Below are positions 45,950-54,476 of a stretch of 64,000 nucleotides of DNA, piece after piece. Position 1 is the first letter of the stretch. Every line of letters begins with the position of its first letter. Where the stretch lies: positions 2,062,501 to 2,126,500 of the forward strand of contig NZ_CP131039.1 in assembly GCF_030657335.1 (NCBI RefSeq), in the 5' to 3' direction. The notes under the pieces were generated by a model, which saw nothing but the letters and a program-made list of their open reading frames with translations, did no database searches and was not told the DNA's origin. A program made the position numbers and the translations under genes. Origin of the DNA: Croceibacterium aestuarii. GTDB lineage: Bacteria > Pseudomonadota > Alphaproteobacteria > Sphingomonadales > Sphingomonadaceae.

Positions 45950-46453
45950 ATGCGTTACACCCCCGCCGCCCTTGCCCTGTCCCTTCTGATCGGAGTGACC
46001 GCCAGCGTCGGCATGGCCGAAGACCTGCAGACGGACCCGCGCTCGGCGGCGCTCGAGGCGCAGGGCCGCAGCCAGTTGCAGGCCGGTCAGCTGCAGATGG
46101 CGGTCGACAGCTTCGAAGCGGCGCTGGTGATCGATCCCGCCAACACCCGCGTCTATCTCGATCTCGCCGCGGCGGCGCGCGCGCAGGGCCTGCAGGGCAA
46201 GGCGATCCACTATTACCGCGAAGCGCTGGAGCGCGACCCGAAAAACTTTGCCGCGCTCTCGGGCGAAGGCGAGGCGATGCTCGAAAAGGGCGCGGTCGAG
46301 AAGGCTCGCCGCAATCTCGCCCAGCTCGAGTCGCTGTGCGGGGCGCAATGCAGCGAGAGCCGCGAGCTTGCCGCGGCGATCGAGCGCGGCCCGGTGACCG
46401 GCACGCTGACCGCCGAGGCGGTCATGCCCGAGCCGGTGGTGACGCAGAACTAG
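45950..46453 (+). CDS. Exported TPR protein
   Basis: Predicted 167-residue periplasmic protein. The signal peptide MRYTPAALALSLLIGVTASVGMA is followed by two or three tetratricopeptide-like repeats (AALEAQGRSQLQAGQLQMAVDSFEAALVIDP, AIHYYREALERDPKNFAALSGEGEAML). Such repeats scaffold protein contacts; the partner is unknown. AAGGAG lies 6 bases before ATG 45950. It follows rsmB by 60 bp and converges with rppH. Confidence 0.82.
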   Translation: MRYTPAALALSLLIGVTASVGMAEDLQTDPRSAALEAQGRSQLQAGQLQMAVDSFEAALVIDPANTRVYLDLAAAARAQGLQGKAIHYYREALERDPKNFAALSGEGEAMLEKGAVEKARRNLAQLESLCGAQCSESRELAAAIERGPVTGTLTAEAVMPEPVVTQN

Positions 46454-46459
46454 GCTGGG

Positions 46460-46942
46460 TCAGACAAGCCCCGCGAATCCCTCGACGATGGTCCGATAGA
46501 CCTCCCGCTTGAAGGGGACGATCAGCTCCGGCAGCAGCCTCGGCTCGATCCACTTCCACTCGCAGAATTCGGGCGGCTCGTGCGCCTCGAGGTCGATGTC
46601 GGCATCGCCGCCGGTGAAGCGGGCCAGGTACCAGGTCTGACGCTGGCCGACGAACTTGCCGCCCCACAGCTTGCCCTTGAGTTCGTCGGGAAGCTCGTAG
46701 AACAGCTCGCGGGGCAGACGGTCGACAACCTCGACGTGCCTGGCTTGCGCGCCGGTCTCTTCCCACAGCTCGCGCAGCACCGCATCGTCGGGGTTCTCGC
46801 CCTCGTCGACGCCCCCCTGCGGCATTTGCCAGAAGTCGCCTTCCTTGTTGTCGATGCGCTTGCCGACGAAGGCGTGGCTGGCCGCATTGACGAGCATCAC
46901 GCCCACACAGGGGCGGTAGAGCGCAGGGTCGGGCGTGGTCAC
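46460..46942 (-). CDS. rppH: RNA pyrophosphohydrolase
   Basis: Nudix hydrolase that removes the 5' triphosphate end of mRNAs, triggering decay. The 160-residue protein has PCVGVMLVNAASHAFVGKRID, WQMPQGGVDEGE and the complete Nudix box (G-x5-E-x7-R-E-L-x-E-E-T-G-A). WYLARFTGGDADIDLEAHEPPEFCEWKWI is typical of RppH. The GTG start at 46942 overlaps the stop of the upstream esterase (GTGA), so the two genes are coupled. Confidence 0.92.
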   Translation of the reverse strand: MTTPDPALYRPCVGVMLVNAASHAFVGKRIDNKEGDFWQMPQGGVDEGENPDDAVLRELWEETGAQARHVEVVDRLPRELFYELPDELKGKLWGGKFVGQRQTWYLARFTGGDADIDLEAHEPPEFCEWKWIEPRLLPELIVPFKREVYRTIVEGFAGLV

Positions 46943-47883
46943 GGCAGCATCGCCGCCAGCGCGCGATAGACTCGCCTGAGGTCCTGCATGCCGCTCGGGA
47001 TCGCCTTGCGCATGGTGATGAAGCCGTGGTTGATCCCGCGCGCTTCCAGGCATGTCACGTCGACGCCCTGGCCGATCAGGTGCGCGGCATATTCACGGCC
47101 CGAGTCGCGTAGCGGGTCGAGCCCGGCGGTCAGCACCACCGTCGGCGGAGTCCTCGAGTGGTCGGCCTTGAGCAGCGGGTACATACGCGGGTCGGTTTCG
47201 TCGCCGGCGTACTGCTCGGTGAACCAGGCCATCAGCTTGGAGGTGAGGAAGAAGCCTTCGGCGAAGGATTTGAAGCTTTCGTGGTGCGAAATCGGGTTGG
47301 TGATCGGATAGATCGGCACCTGGGCCACCACCGGGACTGCCGCCGGCTCTGCAATCAGCGCGGCGGTGGTGACGATGGTCAGGTTGCCGCCGGCGCTGTC
47401 GCCCATCGGCACCAGCCCGGTAACCTTGAAGCCCAGTTCCTGCGGACTTTCGCCGACCCAGCGCGCCGCCGCCTCGCAATCGTCAGGCGCGGCGGGGAAT
47501 GGGTGCTCGGGCGCGAGCCGGTAATCGACCGAAATCACGGGCAGCCCGGTCTCGGCGGCAATCTCGGTACACAGGCTGTGATAGACCTCGATGTCGCCGA
47601 TCACGAACCCGCCGCCGTGGTAGAAGACGATCGCCGGTCCGGAATTGCGCGAGGCTTCGGCGTCGTAGAGCCGCAACGGAATCTCCCCGCCGGGGCCCGG
47701 GCACCTCAGGTCCTTTATGACCGCGAGCTCGCGCGGCTGGACATCGATCAGATCCCTCATCTCGCGCGCGCCCTTGCGGGCGACATCGAGCGGCAGTTCG
47801 TAGAGCATGGGTTGGTTCAGGGACGCCAGGTAATCGAGGAACGCGCGGACATCTTTGCGCACGAAAGGGGTGTCTCCGACCAT
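46939..47883 (-). CDS. HSL-type alpha/beta hydrolase (esterase/lipase)
   Basis: Predicted 314-residue cytoplasmic esterase. It shows IVFYHGGGFVIGDIE (oxyanion HGGG), VDYRLAPEHPFPAAPDDC, the nucleophile GDSAGGN, and late DPLRDSGREYA and NHGFITM supplying catalytic Asp and His. This is the hormone-sensitive-lipase family acting on short-chain esters. CAGGAG lies before ATG 47883. It is transcribed with rppH but divergently from korA. Confidence 0.88.
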   Translation of the reverse strand: MVGDTPFVRKDVRAFLDYLASLNQPMLYELPLDVARKGAREMRDLIDVQPRELAVIKDLRCPGPGGEIPLRLYDAEASRNSGPAIVFYHGGGFVIGDIEVYHSLCTEIAAETGLPVISVDYRLAPEHPFPAAPDDCEAAARWVGESPQELGFKVTGLVPMGDSAGGNLTIVTTAALIAEPAAVPVVAQVPIYPITNPISHHESFKSFAEGFFLTSKLMAWFTEQYAGDETDPRMYPLLKADHSRTPPTVVLTAGLDPLRDSGREYAAHLIGQGVDVTCLEARGINHGFITMRKAIPSGMQDLRRVYRALAAMLP

Positions 47884-48051
47884 GAAGTTCTCCTGCTCTC
47901 TCGCCGCGGACCCTAGCGAAACCCGGGGCAGTTTCCACGGGGCAATTTCCTCATCCGACAGAAAAACTTGATTGCGAGCACGCCCGGTGGGACCTACGTC
48001 CCCGCCATAATCGATTGACGACGCCGCAACCGGCGCGAGCAGGACAGTACA

Positions 48052-50073
48052 ATGGCAACCCAGACGGCCGAACGGCCGGTCGATACAACAACCCCCGAAG
48101 CGGTCGTCGTGCGCTTTGCCGGCGACAGCGGCGATGGCATGCAGCTGACGGGCGGGCAATTCACCCTTTCGACCGCGCTGGCCGGCAACGATCTCGCCAC
48201 GTTCCCCGACTTTCCGGCAGAGATCCGTGCCCCGCAGGGCACGCTGTTCGGCGTCAGCGCGTTCCAGATCAATTTCGGCAGCCGCCAGATCAACACCGCC
48301 GGCGACGCTCCCGACGTGCTGGTGGCGATGAATCCGGCCGCGCTCAAGGTGAACCTCGCGGCGCTCAAGCCCGGCGGCCTGATCATCGCCGACAGCGGCG
48401 AGTTCACCAAGCGCAACCTCGACAAGGCGAAGTACGAGTCCAATCCGCTCGAGGACGGGAGCCTCGCCAAGTGGGATCTGCTGGCCTTCGACATCAGCGC
48501 ACTGACCATCGAGGCGGTCAAGGACTTCGGCCTCGGCAACAAGGATGCGCTGCGTTGCAAGAACATGTGGACGCTCGGGCTGGCGCTGTGGATGTTCGAC
48601 CGCGACCGCCAGCCGCTCGTCGACTGGCTCAACGCCAAGTTCAAGACCAAGCCCGATATCGCCGGCGCGAACATCGCCGCGCTCAACGCCGGGCACGCCT
48701 ATGGCGAGACAGCCGAGATCGGCGGCCACCATCTCAAGCAGTTGCACATCCCCCCGGTGCCAAGCGAGCCGGGCCTCTATCGCACGATCACCGGCGCCGA
48801 AGCCGTCTCGCTGGGGCTGGTCGCCGGGGCGCAGTTGGCCGAGCTGCCGATGTTCTTCGGCGGCTATCCGATCACCCCGGCCTCGGCGATCCTGCATCAC
48901 CTCGCGCGGATGAAGGAATTCGGCGTCACCACCTTCCAGGCGGAAGACGAGATTGCCGCGATCTGCGCAGCGATCGGCGCGAGCTACGCCGGCCAGCTCG
49001 GCGTCACTTCCTCGTCGGGGCCGGGCATCGCGCTCAAGGGCGAGGCGATGGGCCTGGCCATCATGGTCGAGCTGCCGCTGGTGATCGTCAACTCGCAGCG
49101 TGGCGGGCCCTCGACCGGCCTTCCGACCAAGACCGAACAGAGCGATCTCTACCAGGCGGTCTACGGCCGCAACGGCGATGCGCCGCTGCCGGTAATTGCC
49201 GCGAGCAGCCCGGCCGACGCCTTCGAGGTGGCAATCGAGGCCTGCCGCATCGCCACGCGGTATATGACGCCTGTCATCCTCCTGACCGACGGCTACATCG
49301 CCAATGCTGCCGAGCCGTGGAAGGTACCCGATCCGGCGAGCTTCGAGCATTTCCCGGTCCGGTTCCTCGCGGAGAAGAACGACGGCGAAGAGTTGCTGCC
49401 CTACAAGCGCGACGCCAAGGGCGCGCGGCCGTGGATCAAGCCTGGCACGCCCGGGCTGATGCACCGCATCGGCGGGATCGAGAAGCACGAGCTGACCGGC
49501 AACATCGACTATTCCCCGGCCAACCACCAGGCGATGACCGATGCCCGCAAGGCCAAGATGGACAACATCGCGGTGCCCGACCAGGACGTCGCGCTGGGCG
49601 ACGAAACGGGCACCCTGGCCGTGGTCGGCTGGGGCAGCACTTACGGACCGATCCGCCAGGCCGTTCGCCGCTGGCGCGAGAAGGGCAAGGCGGTGAGCCA
49701 CATCCACGTACGCCATGTCTGGCCGCTGCCCAAGAATCTCGGCGCGCTGCTCGCGGGTTTCGACAACGTGCTGGTCCCCGAGATGAACACCGGCCAGTTC
49801 AAGACCGTCCTTCGCGACCAGCTGCTGGTCGACTGCCAAAGCCTGACCAAGACCAGCGGCCAGCCGTTCCAGATTGCCGAGCTCGAAGCCGCGATCGGCA
49901 AATACTTCGACGGAATGTCCGACAACGAGGGCGGCGGGGTGCCGGCCAACCGCCAGCAGCTTCCCGGGGCTGAGCAGGGCCACGACGACGGCACGTATCC
50001 CGACGCTCCGTTCCACGGCGACGGCGCCGCGGCGCCCCACACCGGCAGCGACGACAAGGCGGTGAACCAATGA
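48052..50073 (+). CDS. korA: 2-oxoacid:acceptor oxidoreductase subunit alpha (gamma-alpha fusion)
   Basis: Larger subunit of a 2-oxoacid (probably 2-oxoglutarate):ferredoxin-type oxidoreductase. The 673-residue protein begins with a gamma domain (RFAGDSGDGMQLTGGQFTLSTALAG, ~20-210) and continues as the alpha domain (FFGGYPITPASAILHHLAR, QAEDEIAAICAAIGASYAG, TSSSGPGIALKGEAMGLA, SQRGGPSTGLPTKTEQSDL). The C-terminus is Gly/Asp-rich. It overlaps korB by 4 bp (ATGA). It is the oxygen-tolerant two-subunit type; electron acceptor and substrate are inferred. Confidence 0.92.
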   Translation: MATQTAERPVDTTTPEAVVVRFAGDSGDGMQLTGGQFTLSTALAGNDLATFPDFPAEIRAPQGTLFGVSAFQINFGSRQINTAGDAPDVLVAMNPAALKVNLAALKPGGLIIADSGEFTKRNLDKAKYESNPLEDGSLAKWDLLAFDISALTIEAVKDFGLGNKDALRCKNMWTLGLALWMFDRDRQPLVDWLNAKFKTKPDIAGANIAALNAGHAYGETAEIGGHHLKQLHIPPVPSEPGLYRTITGAEAVSLGLVAGAQLAELPMFFGGYPITPASAILHHLARMKEFGVTTFQAEDEIAAICAAIGASYAGQLGVTSSSGPGIALKGEAMGLAIMVELPLVIVNSQRGGPSTGLPTKTEQSDLYQAVYGRNGDAPLPVIAASSPADAFEVAIEACRIATRYMTPVILLTDGYIANAAEPWKVPDPASFEHFPVRFLAEKNDGEELLPYKRDAKGARPWIKPGTPGLMHRIGGIEKHELTGNIDYSPANHQAMTDARKAKMDNIAVPDQDVALGDETGTLAVVGWGSTYGPIRQAVRRWREKGKAVSHIHVRHVWPLPKNLGALLAGFDNVLVPEMNTGQFKTVLRDQLLVDCQSLTKTSGQPFQIAELEAAIGKYFDGMSDNEGGGVPANRQQLPGAEQGHDDGTYPDAPFHGDGAAAPHTGSDDKAVNQ

Positions 50074-51104
50074 ACGACATGACGCCGGTAACCACCACGC
50101 TCAAGGACTGGGAGACCGACCAGGAGGTCCGCTGGTGCCCCGGTTGCGGCGACTATGCGATCCTCAAGGCAGTGCAGCGCACGCTGCCGCAGCTTGGCAG
50201 CAATCCTGCGAACACGGTGTTCGTCAGCGGCATCGGCTGCTCGAGCCGTTTCCCGTACTACGTCGAGAGCTACGGCTTTCACACGATCCACGGGCGCGCT
50301 CCGGCCTTCGCTACCGGCATCAAGCTGGCCAATCCCGATCTCGACGTATGGATGGTGACCGGCGACGGTGACGGCCTCAGCATCGGCGGCAACCACCTGA
50401 TGCACGTGCTGCGTCGTAACGTGAACCTGCAGATCCTGCTGTTCAACAACGAGATCTACGGCCTGACCAAAGGCCAGTACTCGCCGACCAGCCGGATCGG
50501 CACGAAAAGCCCGTCCACCCCATGGGGCTCGGTCGATCGTCCGGCGCAGCCCTGCGCCTTCGCGCTCGGCGCAGGCGCGCGCTTCGTGGCTCGCGGGTTC
50601 GACGTCAGCAAGCACCTTCCCGAGGTGCTCAAGGCCGCCCACGCCCATCAGGGCGCCGCGTTCGTGGAGATCTTCCAGAACTGCATCGTCTACAACAAGG
50701 ACGTGTTCGACGATTTCGCCGCGCCCAAGGGCGCCGAGGCGCAGCAGCTTTGGCTGCAGGATGGCGAGCCGATGCTCTACGCCGGGGGCGCCAAGGGTAT
50801 CGCGCTCGACCGCGAGGCGCTGTGCCTCAAGGTGGTCGACGTCGTCGATGGCGATTGGCAAGCGGCTGGAGTCATCGTGCACAACGTCAAGAATCGTTCG
50901 ATTGCGCACATGCTGGTCGAGCTGCCGTTCGGAGAGTTTCCCATGGCGCTCGGCGTTCTCTACGACGATCCGCGCCCGACCTTCGAGGAAGGCGTCGATG
51001 CCGAGCGCCACCGGGCAGCGGATGGCAAGGTAGCGAACCTCGCCAAGCTGCTCAGCCAGGGCCAGACCTGGACCGTCGGCGGCACGGCGCAGGATCCGGT
51101 CTAG
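50070..51104 (+). CDS. korB: 2-oxoacid:acceptor oxidoreductase subunit beta
   Basis: Thiamine-diphosphate subunit of the KorAB enzyme. The 344-residue protein has RWCPGCGDYAIL, SGIGCSSRFPYY, GRAPAFATGIKLANPDL and the thiamine-binding GDGDGLSIGGNHLMHVLRRNVNLQILLFNN. Cys residues in CPGC and GCSS may hold a [4Fe-4S] cluster with a further Cys. No ferredoxin gene is adjacent. It follows korA with translational overlap. Confidence 0.92.
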   Translation: MNDMTPVTTTLKDWETDQEVRWCPGCGDYAILKAVQRTLPQLGSNPANTVFVSGIGCSSRFPYYVESYGFHTIHGRAPAFATGIKLANPDLDVWMVTGDGDGLSIGGNHLMHVLRRNVNLQILLFNNEIYGLTKGQYSPTSRIGTKSPSTPWGSVDRPAQPCAFALGAGARFVARGFDVSKHLPEVLKAAHAHQGAAFVEIFQNCIVYNKDVFDDFAAPKGAEAQQLWLQDGEPMLYAGGAKGIALDREALCLKVVDVVDGDWQAAGVIVHNVKNRSIAHMLVELPFGEFPMALGVLYDDPRPTFEEGVDAERHRAADGKVANLAKLLSQGQTWTVGGTAQDPV

Positions 51105-51233
51105 GGGACGACAATCAGCTTTCCTACAGGCTGCCCGCTGTGCCACGAGAGGCACATGGACAAGCGTGGAACGTGGCGGCGATCGGGAGGACTCAAGCCT
51201 TTCGTTCGCGGGCCGGGTTTTTGCCTCTGGACA

Positions 51234-51260
51234 GTGTCACAGGCGGCAACCTGGTGTCAC
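51234..51260. promoter_or_regulatory. Two direct GTGTCAC repeats, 20 bases apart
   Basis: GTGTCAC occurs at 51234-51240 and 51254-51260, spaced two helical turns, in the 216-bp gap 51105-51320 before the YdjM-like gene. A direct-repeat regulator site is possible but no matching family is identified. Nothing else is seen in this gap. Confidence 0.3.
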
Positions 51261-51320
51261 CTTCGCCGCGCTCCGAACGGTCGCCGCCGCCGCGCGCGAT
51301 TCGCACCGGCACGCTGAAGG

Positions 51321-52289
51321 ATGGACAACTTCACCCATTCGCTAGTCGGCTGGGCGCTCGGTCAGACCGGACTCAAGAGGAAGACCCGCAAGGGGCTGGC
51401 AGCGCTGGTCCTCGGGGCCAACGCGCCCGATATCGACGTGTTCTTCGGCTGGGTGCCTTGGGCGCCGCTGGCGATCCACCGCGGAGCGACACATAGCCTC
51501 GTTGCCGGGCTTTGGGTGCTGCCGCCACTGCTGGCCGCGCTGCTCTGGCTTTATGATCGCTGGCAGGTGCGAAGAGGCGACAGTTTCGGGTCCGGACTGG
51601 AGATGCACTTCGGCTGGCTGCTGGCGCTCTCCTTCCTCGGCTGCCTGACTCACCCGCTGCTCGACTGGCAGACCAGTTACGCGGTGCAGCTGCTCTCCCC
51701 GTTTTCCAATCTGTGGTTCCACAACGACTCGCTGTTCATCATCGACGTGTGGATCTGGACCGGTCTGAGTTCTGCTATCTGGCTTTCGCGGCGGCGTGAG
51801 AGGGCGGGCGAGGGAAACTGGCGGCGGCCCCCGATGATCGGGCTGGCCGCGGTGCTGGTGTACATCTGCGGCAATGGCGTGGTGAGCGCGATGGCACGCG
51901 AAGCGCCGCGCAGGGAGATACCTTACGCCAAGCCGGACGTTACGGTCGTCTCACCCCCACCTGTTCTGTTTTGGCGCCGCGAAGTGATTTGGCGGCAGGA
52001 TCACCTGATTTCGCGCGGAAAGGCCCAATTTGCCGCGTTTGCCCTTCAGCCAGATTCCCTGTCGGAACCCGTCCCCGACGGCATGACCGGCCCACTGGCC
52101 CGCAAGGTCCTGCTCGAAACGCCCTCGCTGGCGAGCTTTCGCCGCTGGTCGATCTTGCCGATGGCCTGGGTCAAGCGCGAGCAATGCGCGGTCACGGTGC
52201 AGTACCAGGACGCCCGCTTCGGCGAGCGGCCGGGGGCGGGGCGGCTGGGCACCTCCGCGACGGTGCCGACCGGCGCTGCGGGCTGTTAG
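51321..52289 (+). CDS. Membrane-bound metal-dependent hydrolase (YdjM/DUF457-like)
   Basis: Predicted 322-residue inner-membrane protein. It has MDNFTHSLVGWALGQTG, LGANAPDIDVFFG, IHRGATHSLVAGL and LTHPLLDW, the conserved His/Asp residues of YdjM/DUF457 proteins, plus several helices. These may form a metal site acting on lipids. The C-terminal ~33 codons overlap the opposite-strand PAP2 phosphatase gene by 98 bp, so its exact end is less certain. Confidence 0.82.
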   Translation: MDNFTHSLVGWALGQTGLKRKTRKGLAALVLGANAPDIDVFFGWVPWAPLAIHRGATHSLVAGLWVLPPLLAALLWLYDRWQVRRGDSFGSGLEMHFGWLLALSFLGCLTHPLLDWQTSYAVQLLSPFSNLWFHNDSLFIIDVWIWTGLSSAIWLSRRRERAGEGNWRRPPMIGLAAVLVYICGNGVVSAMAREAPRREIPYAKPDVTVVSPPPVLFWRREVIWRQDHLISRGKAQFAAFALQPDSLSEPVPDGMTGPLARKVLLETPSLASFRRWSILPMAWVKREQCAVTVQYQDARFGERPGAGRLGTSATVPTGAAGC

Positions 52290-53016
52290 CTTTTGTCGGG
52301 TCGAGTTTCTTCGCCTGCTCGCTCTGCGCAGCCTTCTGCGCCGGCCTGAATAGCAATGCGGCCGAGAGGAAGGCCCATCCCGCACCGCCGAGCCACCCGG
52401 CGATGACGTCGCTGGGGAAATGCACGCCGAGCCAGACTCGCGTCCAGGCGATCAGCAGGCTGACCACCAGGGCGGCGCCGATCACGGTGAAGCGGACCGA
52501 CTGCCGCGCGCTGAGTGTCGCGAAGGCAAGCGCCATGGCGATGTAGACCACGGCCGAATTGAAGCTGTGCCCGCTCGGAAAGCTCGCGCCGCCCGCTTCG
52601 GTCAGATGCGGGACGATCTCGGGGCGGGCGCGGCCGACCAGTCCCTTGATGGCGCTTTCGACGAGCCAGGCGCCAACCACGGTGAGCGCGAACAGGATCG
52701 CCTCGCGCCGCAGCCTGAGGAACAGCAGCGCGGTGACCGCGCCGAGTGCGAACAGGTTGCGGAGCAGGATGCCGCCGAGCGAAGTCACGTCGCGTACCGA
52801 TTCGAGCAGGAGCGTGGGGCCGCGCGGCCCAAGCCCGTCGCCCTCGCGCCAGAATAGCAAACCGAAGCGGTCGATCGAGTCCACGTGGCCGGTCTCGACC
52901 AGCCAGACCATGGCCGCGAAGCCGAGCCAGCACAGCGCCGCGACGATCAGCGCCTTGCGCCGGTCAATGCTCCAGCCGCGCGCGGGCATGGTCACGATTT
53001 CGGGGGATTTCGCCAT
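52192..53016 (-). CDS. PAP2 family phosphatase
   Basis: Predicted 274-residue inner-membrane lipid phosphatase. It carries the three PAP2 motifs: KGLVGRARP, SFPSGHS and TRVWLGVHFPSD (catalytic His). About five to six helices surround them. Likely substrates are phosphatidic acid or undecaprenyl diphosphate. The last ~35 residues (Ser/Arg/Pro-rich) lie in the 98-bp overlap with the converging membrane-hydrolase gene and look unlike a normal tail, so the stop may have shifted. Confidence 0.88.
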   Translation of the reverse strand: MAKSPEIVTMPARGWSIDRRKALIVAALCWLGFAAMVWLVETGHVDSIDRFGLLFWREGDGLGPRGPTLLLESVRDVTSLGGILLRNLFALGAVTALLFLRLRREAILFALTVVGAWLVESAIKGLVGRARPEIVPHLTEAGGASFPSGHSFNSAVVYIAMALAFATLSARQSVRFTVIGAALVVSLLIAWTRVWLGVHFPSDVIAGWLGGAGWAFLSAALLFRPAQKAAQSEQAKKLDPTKANSPQRRSAPSRRCPAAPPPAARRSGRPGTAP

Positions 53017-53050
53017 TGGCAGGGCAACGGCACAATGGCAGGCCAGTTCC

Positions 53051-54439
53051 GTGCCTGAAGCCCGTCCGCAGATCGTCTGGTTGCGCCGCGACTTGCGGCT
53101 GAGCGATCAGGAAGCGTTCCGCGCTGCCTCCGCGCGCGGTCCGGTCATCCCGGTCTATGTGCTCGACGACGAAACTCCCAGACACCGCGCGATGGGCGGG
53201 GCGAGCCGTTGGTGGCTGCATCACAGTCTCGCCTCGCTCGCCACCGATCTGCACAAGCACAATGCGCAACTGATCCTGCGGCGGGGCCGGGCGGCCGAGG
53301 TGCTGGCGGCGCTGGTCGAGGAAACGGGTGCGAGTGGGGTCCATGCGCTGAGACATTACGAGCCATGGTGGCGCAATGCCGAGCGGGCGTTGGACAAAGC
53401 CCTGCCGGTGGGGGTCAAGTTCATTCGCCACGGCGGCCTCTACCTGCTGCCGCCAGGCACGGTGACAACCGCGGCGGGCGGGCCGTACAAGATCTTCACG
53501 CCTTTCTATCGCGCGCTCCGCGAACGAATGCCCCCCGGCGATCCTTTGCCGGTGCCGAGCCTGACCCTGCCGGAGAGCTGGCCTGCATCGGATCGGCTCG
53601 AAGACTGGAACCTGCTGCCGGACTCACCCGACTGGTCGGCGGGAATGCGCGCGGCATGGCAGGTGGGCGAGGGTGCGGCACAGGAGCAGCTTTGGGACTT
53701 CGCCGAGCGCGCCGGCAGCTACGAAGAGCAGCGCAACCTGCCATCGGTCGACGGATCCTCGCGGCTGTCGCCCCACCTTCATTTCGGCGAAATTTCCCCG
53801 CGGCAAGTCTGGAATGTCTTCACCCGGCGGAGCGGCGAAGGAGTCGAAAGTTTCCTGCGCGAGCTGGTGTGGCGCGACTACGCGGCCAACGTCCTGCTGC
53901 AGTTTCACGATTACCCCGAGCATTCCTACAAGGAGAGCTTTGCCGCGTTCCTCTGGCGCGACCATGAGAGCGAGGCCGCGGCCGATCTCCAGGCTTGGCA
54001 ACACGGGCGGACCGGCTATCCGATCGTCGATGCCGGAATGCGGCAGCTCTGGGCAACGGGCTGGATGCACAACCGCGTGCGAATGATCGCCGCGAGTTTC
54101 CTCACCAAGCACCTGCTGATCGACTGGCGCGTCGGTGAGCGCTGGTTCTGGGATACGCTGGTCGATGCCGACTATGCCAGCAACGGCACGAACTGGCAGT
54201 GGGTCGCCGGGACCGGCATCGACGCCAGCATGTTCGTGCGCATCATGGCACCGCTGACCCAGAGCCCGAAATTCGAGGCCGCCGGATATATCCGCGAATG
54301 GGTGCCCGAGCTGACGGAGCTGCCTGACGCTGCCATCCACGATCCCTCGGACATCGAGCGTCCGGCGGACTATCCGGCGAAGATCATCGAACATCGGGCC
54401 GGGCGCGAACGGGCTCTCGCCGCATACCGCGAGCTCTAG
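53051..54439 (+). CDS. Class I deoxyribodipyrimidine photolyase (cryptochrome/photolyase family)
   Basis: Light-driven repair enzyme for cyclobutane pyrimidine dimers, binding FAD and an antenna. The 462-residue protein has WLRRDLRLSDQEAF (antenna domain) and the FAD domain: LSPHLHFGEISPRQVW, FLRELVWRDYAANVL, TGYPIVDAGMRQLWATGWMHNRVRMI, WFWDTLVDADYASNGTNWQWVAGTG. These are typical of CPD class I photolyases. The start is GTG 53051 with a weak CAGG site. It precedes the cyclopropane synthase gene closely. Confidence 0.92.
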   Translation: MPEARPQIVWLRRDLRLSDQEAFRAASARGPVIPVYVLDDETPRHRAMGGASRWWLHHSLASLATDLHKHNAQLILRRGRAAEVLAALVEETGASGVHALRHYEPWWRNAERALDKALPVGVKFIRHGGLYLLPPGTVTTAAGGPYKIFTPFYRALRERMPPGDPLPVPSLTLPESWPASDRLEDWNLLPDSPDWSAGMRAAWQVGEGAAQEQLWDFAERAGSYEEQRNLPSVDGSSRLSPHLHFGEISPRQVWNVFTRRSGEGVESFLRELVWRDYAANVLLQFHDYPEHSYKESFAAFLWRDHESEAAADLQAWQHGRTGYPIVDAGMRQLWATGWMHNRVRMIAASFLTKHLLIDWRVGERWFWDTLVDADYASNGTNWQWVAGTGIDASMFVRIMAPLTQSPKFEAAGYIREWVPELTELPDAAIHDPSDIERPADYPAKIIEHRAGRERALAAYREL

Positions 54440-54476
54440 CTTGCCGCGCGGCGCGGCGGGTTGCATATTGCCGCGC

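Noticed and set aside
48015-49973. Second long frame inside korA
   Set aside because: Arg/Gly/Pro-rich product out of frame with an intact korA.
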